Part shown: one piece after another, positions 58,128-64,000 of the stretch | How positions within the stretch are numbered: the first letter of the stretch is position 1 | Layout of the letters: each line of letters opens with the position of its first letter | NCBI RefSeq assembly: GCF_016735495.2 | Contig: NZ_JAERQY020000001.1 | Location: 372,001-436,000 of the forward strand | Origin: Lysobacter sp. MMG2 | Lineage (GTDB): Bacteria; Pseudomonadota; Gammaproteobacteria; Xanthomonadales; Xanthomonadaceae | Length of the DNA: 64,000 nt | Direction: 5' to 3' | The notes under the pieces: model-generated | What the model was told of the DNA's origin: nothing | Database searches by the model: none | What the model saw: the letters and a program-made list of their open reading frames with translations, nothing else | Made by a program: the position numbers and the translations under genes

Positions 58128-58796
58128 ATGGCCCACTGGATCGACCTGGAGACCCTGCACGGCCCCGTGCGCGCCTGGCGGGCCGATCCGGCCGGCCCGT
58201 CTCACGGTGCCGTGATCGTGTTGCAGGAGATTTTCGGCGCCAATGCGCACATCCGTGCCGTCGCCGAGCGCTTCGCCGCGGCCGGGTTCGTCGCCCTGGC
58301 GCCGGCGCTGTACGACCCGGTCGCGCCGGGGATCGAACTGGGCTACGACGAAGCCGGCACGCAGCGCGGCGTCGCCCTGCGCAACGAACTGGGGTTCGAC
58401 CGCGCGGTGGACATCGTCTCCGCCGCGGCCGAAAGCTTGGGCGAAGAGGGCCTGCGCGTGGGCGCGGTCGGTTTCTGCTGGGGCGGCAGCGTGGCGTTCC
58501 TGGCAAACGCACGCCTTGGGCTGCCGGCCGTTTCGTACTATGGCGCGCGCACCCTGCCCTTCCTCGACGAGCCGCTGCGCGCGCCGATGATGTTCCACTT
58601 CGGGCAAGCCGACACCAGCATTCCCGCCGACGCCGTCGAACAACACCGCCACAAGCAGCCGCGTGCGACCATCCACGTCTACGCCGGTGCCGGCCACGCC
58701 TTCAACCGCGAGGTCGACAACCACGTCTACGATCCGGCCGCGGCGGAAACCGCGTGGCGGCGGACCATCGAGTTCCTCGAGGAGAACCTGCGATGA
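58128..58796 (+). CDS. Dienelactone hydrolase family protein
   Basis: The 222-residue alpha/beta hydrolase has the family triad: nucleophile Cys in AVGFCWGGSVAFLA (about residue 123), Asp in HFGQADTSIPAD (about 172) and His in YAGAGHAFNREVD (about 204), with the supporting Glu in VLQEIFGANAHI (about 36). The substrate is unknown; most members are not true dienelactone hydrolases. It is the first gene of the tight plus-strand operon that continues through pxpBCA, and its stop overlaps the next start (ATGA). Confidence 0.92.
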   Translation: MAHWIDLETLHGPVRAWRADPAGPSHGAVIVLQEIFGANAHIRAVAERFAAAGFVALAPALYDPVAPGIELGYDEAGTQRGVALRNELGFDRAVDIVSAAAESLGEEGLRVGAVGFCWGGSVAFLANARLGLPAVSYYGARTLPFLDEPLRAPMMFHFGQADTSIPADAVEQHRHKQPRATIHVYAGAGHAFNREVDNHVYDPAAAETAWRRTIEFLEENLR

Positions 58797-59221
58797 ATCG
58801 CAGCGACGCGCACGGCGATTGGCACCTGCACGAGCAGCTCGCGCAGGACACGCACCCGGTCGCGCACCTCGCGCTGAGCGAGCTGCGCCTGATGGACGAC
58901 GCCAACCACCCGTGGCTGATCGTGGTGCCACGCGTGAACGATGCGGTGGAACTGATCGACCTGGACGGCGCGCAGCAGGCCGCGTTGCTGCAGGAGATCA
59001 ACCTGGCCAGCCATGCGCTGCGTGCGGTGTTCAAGCCGCACAAGCTCAACGTGGCTGCGCTGGGCAACGTGGTGTCGCAGTTGCACGTGCATGTGATCGC
59101 GCGTTTTCCCGACGACATCGCCTGGCCGCGCCCGGTGTGGGGCACGGCGACCGCGCAGCCTTATACGCCCGAGGCGCTGGTCACGCGCATCCAGCAGCTG
59201 CAGGGCGCGCTGAAGCAGTGA
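58793..59221 (+). CDS. HIT domain protein (nucleotide hydrolase/transferase superfamily)
   Basis: The 142-residue product starts MNRSDAHGDWHLHEQLAQDT and has the histidine-triad region NVVSQLHVHVIARFPDDIAW (about residues 94-113). The first His of the classical HxHxH motif is replaced by Gln (QLHVHV), as in a subgroup of proteobacterial HIT proteins. The substrate cannot be told. It overlaps the hydrolase by 4 bp upstream (ATGA) and pxpB by 4 bp downstream (GTGA). Confidence 0.88.
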   Translation: MNRSDAHGDWHLHEQLAQDTHPVAHLALSELRLMDDANHPWLIVVPRVNDAVELIDLDGAQQAALLQEINLASHALRAVFKPHKLNVAALGNVVSQLHVHVIARFPDDIAWPRPVWGTATAQPYTPEALVTRIQQLQGALKQ

Positions 59222-59949
59222 CATCGCGCCCGGCCTGCGACATCGAACCGCTGGCCGACGACGCCTGGCTGCTGCGCTTCGGCGACACGCTAGACACCGG
59301 GCTCAACACCGCCGTGCACGCGATGGCCGCGCGCCTGCGCAGCGCCGGCCTGCCCTGGCTGCGCGATCTGGTGCCGGCGTTCGCGAGCCTGGGCGTGTTC
59401 TTCGATCCGGCGATGGACCCGGCCGTGGTGCATGCGCGGTTGCTGGCGATGATCGAGGAGGATGCGTCGGGCGGCGAAAACGTAGCTATCCCCCTGCACG
59501 AAGGCGTGGGAGCGAACATTGTCGATATCCCCGTGCTCTACGGCGGCGAACACGGTCCCGATCTCGAATCCTCCGCCGCCGAACTCGGCCTGACGCCAAG
59601 CGAACTGATTCAACGCCACACCGCCGGCGAATACACCGTGGCGATGATCGGCTTCGCGCCGGGCTTTCCTTACCTGTCGGGCCTGGATCCCGCGCTGGCG
59701 TTGCCGCGACTGGCGACGCCGCGCGCCAGCGTCGCCGCGGGCAGCGTCGCCATCGGCGGCGCGCAGACGGGCATCTACTCGCGCGAAAGCCCCGGCGGCT
59801 GGCGCGTGCTCGGCCGTACGCCGTTGCGTCTTTTCGACCCCACGCGCGAGCCGCCGACGACGCTGCGACCCGGCGATCGCGTGCGCCTGCGCGCCATCGA
59901 CGCGGATGAATTCGCGCGCCTCGAACAAACCGACGGAGCACGCGCGTGA
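59218..59949 (+). CDS. pxpB: 5-oxoprolinase subunit PxpB (KipI / allophanate hydrolase subunit 1-like)
   Basis: PxpB works with PxpA and PxpC to open 5-oxoproline (pyroglutamate) to glutamate using ATP. The 243-residue product has the family hallmark AMIGFAPGFPYLSGLDPALA (about residues 142-161) and TPRASVAAGSVAIGGAQTGI followed by ESPGGWRVLGRTP. The start is a GTG at 59218 inside the HIT stop (GTGA). The older name KipI reflects its Bacillus homologue's effect on KinA. The pxpA and pcp neighbours support the oxoprolinase role. Confidence 0.94.
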   Translation: MTSRPACDIEPLADDAWLLRFGDTLDTGLNTAVHAMAARLRSAGLPWLRDLVPAFASLGVFFDPAMDPAVVHARLLAMIEEDASGGENVAIPLHEGVGANIVDIPVLYGGEHGPDLESSAAELGLTPSELIQRHTAGEYTVAMIGFAPGFPYLSGLDPALALPRLATPRASVAAGSVAIGGAQTGIYSRESPGGWRVLGRTPLRLFDPTREPPTTLRPGDRVRLRAIDADEFARLEQTDGARA

Positions 59950-60890
59950 CGCGTGCCCTGCATGTCATCGCACCCGGCCTGCTCACCACGGTGCAGGACC
60001 TCGGGCGTCCCGGCTGGCGACACCTGGGCGTGGCGTACGCGGGCGCGCTCGATGCGGATGCCGCAGCGCTCGCGAATCGGCTCGTGGGGAACACCGCCGG
60101 GACCGCCGTGCTGGAACTGACGCTGCGCGGACCGACGCTGCGACTGGACGCACCCGCGCGGATCGCGATCGTCGGCGCGCAGATGGTGGCGAAGCTCGAC
60201 GGCGAAGCGGTGCCCTGCGGACGTCCGGTCGACCTGCCCGCGGGCACGCTCGAACTGGGCGCGCTGCGCGACGGCGCGCGGGCCTGGCTGGCGATCGACG
60301 GCGGGATCGACGTGGCGCCGGTGCTGGGCAGCCGCAGCACCGATCTGCGCGGCGGCTTCGGCGGCGTGGACGGCCGGGCGCTGCGCAGCGGCGACGTCCT
60401 GCCGCTGGGCGAGGCCACGGCGCGCGACATCCACACACCGCGCGCACCGAAATGGTGGATCGACCCGTCGCACGACACGCACCTGCCGATCCGCTACCGC
60501 CCGTCCGCGCATGCGGCCGCGGCGGCGTTCGCGCGGCGCGGCTGGCGCGTCAGCGCGAGCAGCAACCGCCAGGGTCTGCGCCTGCAGGGCGATGCGCTGG
60601 CCGTGCCGACCGCCGACGGCGTGTCCGAGCCCGTCGCGCCGGGCACCATCCAGCTGCCGTCCGACGGCAATCCCATCGTGCTGCTGGCCGACGCCCAGAC
60701 CGTCGGCGGCTACGCGAAGCTCGGCCACGTCATCGCCGCCGACCTGCCCCGTCTGGCGCAATGCATTCCGGGACAGACGCTCCACTTCGCGCCCTGCGAT
60801 GCCGCAACCGCCCATCGGCTGGCTTGCGCGGCGCGTGCGCGCCTCGCCAGAATCGGCGTGATGATCGATGCGCGCCTCGCCGCGGTCTGA
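59946..60890 (+). CDS. pxpC: 5-oxoprolinase subunit PxpC (biotin-dependent carboxyltransferase-like)
   Basis: PxpC, the KipA/allophanate hydrolase subunit 2-type protein, completes the PxpABC oxoprolinase. The 314-residue product starts MTRALHVIAPGLLTTVQDLG and has the family motifs QDLGRPGWRHLGV, AGALDADAAALANRLVGN, SRSTDLRGGFGGVDGRAL and the end motif ADAQTVGGYAKLGHVIAADL. The start is a GTG overlapping the pxpB stop (GTGA). Confidence 0.94.
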   Translation: MTRALHVIAPGLLTTVQDLGRPGWRHLGVAYAGALDADAAALANRLVGNTAGTAVLELTLRGPTLRLDAPARIAIVGAQMVAKLDGEAVPCGRPVDLPAGTLELGALRDGARAWLAIDGGIDVAPVLGSRSTDLRGGFGGVDGRALRSGDVLPLGEATARDIHTPRAPKWWIDPSHDTHLPIRYRPSAHAAAAAFARRGWRVSASSNRQGLRLQGDALAVPTADGVSEPVAPGTIQLPSDGNPIVLLADAQTVGGYAKLGHVIAADLPRLAQCIPGQTLHFAPCDAATAHRLACAARARLARIGVMIDARLAAV

Positions 60891-60932
60891 ACCCACTCCC
60901 TTCTTTTCAAGCAACCTCCAGGCTCGACTTCC

Positions 60933-61097
60933 ATGAAATCCCATATCGTCGGCGCGCTGGTGCTGGTCGTGATCGGCACCCTGTTCCTGCTCAACAACCT
61001 TGGCTTCACCGACATGAGCCTGGGCCGCCTGCTGATGACCTGGTGGCCTGCGATCCTGATCGTGGTCGGCCTGGGCATGCTGTTCAAGCGCGGCTGA
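60933..61097 (+). CDS. Small two-helix membrane peptide, 54 aa (LiaF/DUF5668-like)
   Basis: The peptide reads MKSHIVGALVLVVIGTLFLL then NNLGFTDMSLGRLLMTWWPA and ends in a hydrophobic helix and FKRG. Two membrane segments (about 5-20 and 37-50) around the WWPAILIVVGLGMLF motif match the N-terminal transmembrane unit of LiaF/DUF5668 proteins. It lies in the same direction between pxpC (42-bp gap) and pxpA (20-bp gap). Base use and codon pattern look like its neighbours. Its role in the operon is unknown; it could be a membrane tether or a passenger. Confidence 0.75.
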   Translation: MKSHIVGALVLVVIGTLFLLNNLGFTDMSLGRLLMTWWPAILIVVGLGMLFKRG

Positions 61098-61117
61098 GGC
61101 CGCGCGGCGACACCGTC

Positions 61118-61873
61118 GTGGCCGTGCGCATCGACTTCAACTGCGACCTGGGCGAAGGCTGCGGCGACGACGCGGCGATCCTGCCGCATGTCACGTCCGC
61201 CAGCATCGCCTGCGGCGGCCACGCGGGCGACGAGGCGAGCATGCGCGAAACGTTGCGCCTGTGCCGCGCGCACGGCGTCGCGGCGGGCGCGCATCCCTCG
61301 TTCGAGGATCGCGAGCATTTCGGCCGGCGCGTGCTCGACAAAGCGCCGGCTGAAATCGCCCGCACGGTGCGCGAACAGATCGAACGCCTGCGAGCCATCG
61401 CCCGCGAGGAAGGCGTCGCGCTCGCGCACGTCAAGCCGCACGGCGCGCTGTACAACGTCGCCGCCGACAACCGCGACGTGGCCAACGCCATCGCCGCAAC
61501 CGTGGCCGCCATCGACCCGGCGCTGGTGCTGTACGGCCTGTCCGGCTCCGCATTGACGCAGGCCGGTGCCGAACACGGCCTGCGCGTGGCCCACGAAGTC
61601 TTCGCCGAGCGCGGCTACGACGCACGCGGCCGCCTGCGCCCGCGCGGCACGCCCGGCGCGGTGATCGAATCGCTGGACGACGCCGTCGCGCAGGTGCGAC
61701 GCCTCGCGCTGCACGGCGAAGTCGTGGCCGATGACGGACGCGTGGTGCCGGTTCGCGCCGACACGCTGTGCCTGCACGGCGATCGCAGCGATGCGGCGGA
61801 ATTCGCCCGCGCCGTGCGCGCCGCGCTGGAAGCCGACGGCATCGCCGTGCGCGCATTCGGGGCGGCGGCATGA
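61118..61873 (+). CDS. pxpA: 5-oxoprolinase subunit PxpA (LamB/YcsF family)
   Basis: PxpA is the third oxoprolinase subunit, a LamB/YcsF metal-dependent-like barrel. The 251-residue product has RIDFNCDLGEGCGDDAAI at the start, SASIACGGHAGDEASMRETL (about residues 27-46), AGAHPSFEDREHFGRR, HVKPHGALYNVAADN (about 107-121) and ADTLCLHGDRSDAAEFA near the end. The start is a GTG at 61118; a second GTG two codons later is possible. Its stop overlaps the DUF969 start (ATGA). Confidence 0.94.
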   Translation: MAVRIDFNCDLGEGCGDDAAILPHVTSASIACGGHAGDEASMRETLRLCRAHGVAAGAHPSFEDREHFGRRVLDKAPAEIARTVREQIERLRAIAREEGVALAHVKPHGALYNVAADNRDVANAIAATVAAIDPALVLYGLSGSALTQAGAEHGLRVAHEVFAERGYDARGRLRPRGTPGAVIESLDDAVAQVRRLALHGEVVADDGRVVPVRADTLCLHGDRSDAAEFARAVRAALEADGIAVRAFGAAA

Positions 61874-62601
61874 ACGACGCCATCAACTACTGGCCGCTGC
61901 TCGGCGTCGCCTGGGTCGTCGTCGGCTTCGTGCTGCGCGCCAACCCGGTGATCGTGGTGGTCAGCGCCGGACTGGTCAGCGGATTGCTGGCCGGCAAGTC
62001 GATGGGCGAACTGCTCGCGCTGCTGGGCGAAAGCTTCGTCTCCAACCGCGCGCTGCTGATGTTCGCGATGACGCTGCCGATCATCGGCCTGCTCGAACGC
62101 GCCGGCCTGCGCGAGCACGCGCTGCGCTGGATCGCGCGCTGGCGTGGCCTGACGCTGTCGCGGCTGCTCGCCGGTTACCTCGCGGCGCGCCAAGGCTTGA
62201 GCATGATCGGCCTGATCGACATCGCCGGACATGCGCAGACCGTGCGCCCGCTGCTGGCGCCGATGGCGGAATCGGCGGCGAACAAGCCCAACGGCCCGGT
62301 CTCGCGCGAGGACACGCAGAAGGTGTACGCGCTGGCCGCCGCGACCGACAACGTCGGGCGCTTCTTCGGCGAGGACGTGTTCCTCGCCTTCGGCGCGGTG
62401 CTGCTGATCCAGGGCTTCTACGCCGAACACGGCATTCATCTGGAGCCGCTGCAGATCGCGCTATGGGCGATTCCCACCGCCATCGCCGCGTTCGTGATCC
62501 ACGCCGTGCGCATCGTCTTCTTCCAGCGCGGGCTGGACCGCCGCACCGCCGCGCGCCGCGCCGCGCAGCCTTCCGCGGAGCGCGCCGATGCTGTCGATTG
62601 A
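61870..62601 (+). CDS. DUF969 family membrane protein
   Basis: The 243-residue product has about six membrane segments and the DUF969 motifs INYWPLLGVAWVVVGFVLRA, LPIIGLLERAGLREHA, ARQGLSMIGLIDIAGHAQ and the loop TDNVGRFFGEDVFLAFGAVL. DUF969 and DUF979 proteins occur as adjacent pairs and often lie next to pcp or pxp genes, so they are a likely two-component 5-oxoproline transporter (inference from context; I know of no firm assay). The ATG overlaps the pxpA stop. Confidence 0.9.
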   Translation: MNDAINYWPLLGVAWVVVGFVLRANPVIVVVSAGLVSGLLAGKSMGELLALLGESFVSNRALLMFAMTLPIIGLLERAGLREHALRWIARWRGLTLSRLLAGYLAARQGLSMIGLIDIAGHAQTVRPLLAPMAESAANKPNGPVSREDTQKVYALAAATDNVGRFFGEDVFLAFGAVLLIQGFYAEHGIHLEPLQIALWAIPTAIAAFVIHAVRIVFFQRGLDRRTAARRAAQPSAERADAVD

Positions 62602-63553
62602 GCATTTCTATGCACTGCTTGCGCTGTTCCTGCTGTACGCGGGCCTGCGCAACCTGCGCGAGCGACGCTACGCGCACGCGGCGTTCTGGACCCTGATCGC
62701 GGTGCTGTTCGCCGCCGGCCGGCCGGTGCTGGATGCCGCGAAGGCCGGCGACAAGCTTCCCGCGCAGTGGGCGGGCGCGGCCGTGATCGCGCTGGCGTTG
62801 CTGGCCACGCGCATGCGCCGCGAGCACATCGAGGAAGCGCCGGAAGCGCAGCGGCTGGCATCGGCATTGCGACTGGGCCATCGATTGTTCGTGCCGGCGC
62901 TGATCATCCCGGTGGTGACGGTGCTGATCGTGCTGCTCGGGCCGAAGATCGCCATCGGCGGTACGCGGCTGTTCGGCGAAGGCAGCATCACGCTGATCGG
63001 GCTGGCCCTGGCCTGCGTGCTGGCGACCTTCGCGGCGATCGCGGTCACGCGCGAGCGCCCCGTCGCCGCGCTCGGCGACGGCCGGCGCCTGCTCGACACG
63101 ATGGGCTGGGCGGCGCTGCTGCCGATCGTCCTGGCGACGCTGGGCGGCGTGTTCGCGGCCAGCGGCGTGGGCGATGCGGTGGCGTCGATCGTGTCCATGC
63201 TGATCCCCGCCGACAGCCGCCTGGCCTGCGTGCTCGCCTACGGGTTGGGCATGGTGTTGTTCACGGTGATCATGGGCAACGCGTTCGCCGCGTTCCCGGT
63301 GATGACCGCCGGCATCGGCCTGCCGCTGCTGGTGCAGGAACACGGCGCGGCGCCGGCCATCCTGGGTTCCATCGGCATGCTCACCGGCTACTGCGGCACG
63401 CTGATGACGCCGATGGCGGCCAACTTCAACCTCGTGCCGGCCGCGCTGCTGGAGCTGGACGATCCCAACGCCGTGATCCGCGCGCAGTTGCCGACGGCGA
63501 TTCCACTGCTGCTGGTGAACCTCGCGCTGATGTACTGGCTGGCGTTCCGATGA
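62588..63553 (+). CDS. DUF979 family membrane protein
   Basis: The 321-residue product has about nine membrane segments and the DUF979 signatures [60 protein letters not shown] and [20 protein letters not shown]. It overlaps the DUF969 gene by 14 bp and its stop overlaps pcp (ATGA). It is the probable partner of DUF969 in one permease, taken to move pyroglutamate or a pyroglutamyl compound (inference). Confidence 0.9.
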   Translation: MLSIEHFYALLALFLLYAGLRNLRERRYAHAAFWTLIAVLFAAGRPVLDAAKAGDKLPAQWAGAAVIALALLATRMRREHIEEAPEAQRLASALRLGHRLFVPALIIPVVTVLIVLLGPKIAIGGTRLFGEGSITLIGLALACVLATFAAIAVTRERPVAALGDGRRLLDTMGWAALLPIVLATLGGVFAASGVGDAVASIVSMLIPADSRLACVLAYGLGMVLFTVIMGNAFAAFPVMTAGIGLPLLVQEHGAAPAILGSIGMLTGYCGTLMTPMAANFNLVPAALLELDDPNAVIRAQLPTAIPLLLVNLALMYWLAFR

Positions 63554-64000
63554 GCGCGACGCCGATGCCGCATGTGCTGCTGACCGGCTTCGCGCCCTTC
63601 GGCGGCGAGACGACGAACCCGAGCTGGGAAGCCGTGCAGGCGCTGGAAGGCGAGGTCGTCGCCGGGCATCGCATCGTCGCGCGTTGCCTGCCGGTGGAGT
63701 TCGACGCGTCGCTGCCTGCGCTGCGGCACGCACTGGACGAACTGGCGCCGTCGCTGGTGATCTGCGTCGGCCAGGCCGGCGGACGTGCGCAGCTGTCACT
63801 GGAACGCGTGGCGATCAACGTGATCGATGCGCGCATTCCCGACAACGCCGGTGCGCAGCCGGTCGACGAGCCGGTGGTGATCGACGGCCCGGCCGCGTAC
63901 TTCACCGGGCTGCCGGTGAAGGCGATGCTGGCGGCGCTGCGCAACGCGGGCGTTCCGGCCGAGATTTCGCAGACCGCCGGCACCTACGTCTGCAACCACG
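63550..64000 (+). CDS. pcp: Pyroglutamyl-peptidase I (peptidase C15), cut by window edge
   Basis: Pcp removes N-terminal pyroglutamate from peptides. The visible 150 residues start [20 protein letters not shown] and have the catalytic Glu in [20 protein letters not shown] (about residue 81) and the catalytic Cys in [13 protein letters not shown] (about 147). The third catalytic residue, a His about 20 residues further on, lies outside the window. Its ATG overlaps the DUF979 stop, placing it in the same operon as the oxoprolinase. Confidence 0.95.
   Translation, partial: MSATPMPHVLLTGFAPFGGETTNPSWEAVQALEGEVVAGHRIVARCLPVEFDASLPALRHALDELAPSLVICVGQAGGRAQLSLERVAINVIDARIPDNAGAQPVDEPVVIDGPAAYFTGLPVKAMLAALRNAGVPAEISQTAGTYVCNH

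Noticed and set aside
56667-58796. 709-codon reading that fuses sequence antisense to rimO with the dienelactone hydrolase
   Set aside because: Only the last 222 codons resemble a protein family; the part before 58128 is antisense to rimO. The true start is the ATG at 58128.
59218-60890. KipI/KipA sporulation kinase inhibitors or urea amidolyase subunits
   Set aside because: The linked pxpA and pcp genes point to 5-oxoprolinase; there is no urea carboxylase, and the organism is not a spore former.

Overview
The window is a compact, very GC-rich, gene-dense chromosomal segment. It matches the Xanthomonadaceae/Lysobacteraceae (Gammaproteobacteria), most likely Lysobacter or a close relative. 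This placement rests on gene order (asd-fimV-truA-trpF-trpB-trpA-accD; split nuoC/nuoD), protein sequence style and the short interspersed palindromic repeats. No database search was possible. I see no phage, plasmid, insertion sequence, CRISPR array or defence island. Nearly all genes are core housekeeping genes.

Left part (1-28.2 kb, almost all on the minus strand). The window opens inside an ECF41/SigJ-type sigma factor preceded by two small membrane-protein genes. Then, read on the minus strand, come tpiA, secG, tRNA-Leu(GAG), the 14-gene nuoA-N operon for respiratory complex I, initiator tRNA-fMet, rimP, nusA, infB, rbfA, truB, rpsO and pnp. This is the secG-leuU-metY-rimP-nusA-infB-rbfA-truB-rpsO-pnp array known from E. 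coli, with the whole nuo operon lying between the two tRNA genes.

Middle (28.3-46.2 kb). A family-6-type DNA-deoxyinosine glycosylase, a 2OG-Fe(II) oxygenase and a YejM/PbgA-like envelope protein precede a long minus-strand set: prmB, aroC, a 2-hydroxyacid dehydrogenase, a NIPSNAP protein, asd, fimV, truA, trpF, trpB, trpA, accD and glmM. A TrpI-like LysR gene on the plus strand sits between trpF and trpB and is divergent from trpB. These genes cover tryptophan and chorismate synthesis, the aspartate family, fatty-acid initiation and cell-wall precursor supply.

Right part (46.2-64 kb). A mixed region holds a SCO copper chaperone, phosphatidylserine decarboxylase, a YhhN-type lysoplasmalogenase, a DUF6891-like protein, an MltD-like transglycosylase, a YjgR-type ATPase, an NlpE-like lipoprotein, greB, an acetyltransferase, a MgtC/DUF4010 membrane protein and rimO. 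It ends with a tightly overlapping plus-strand operon: dienelactone hydrolase, HIT protein, pxpB, pxpC, a 54-residue membrane peptide, pxpA, DUF969, DUF979 and pcp (cut by the window edge). This reads as a pyroglutamate (5-oxoproline) release, uptake and ring-opening module and is the most interesting functional unit here.

Gaps between operons often carry short interspersed palindromic repeats of several families. The most notable are a GATTCGTGATT-type repeat array between infB and rbfA, a 33-bp inverted pair between aroC and prmB, a 132-bp inverted-repeat element beside the NIPSNAP gene, and a direct-repeat cluster of about 390 bp before the MgtC/DUF4010 gene.
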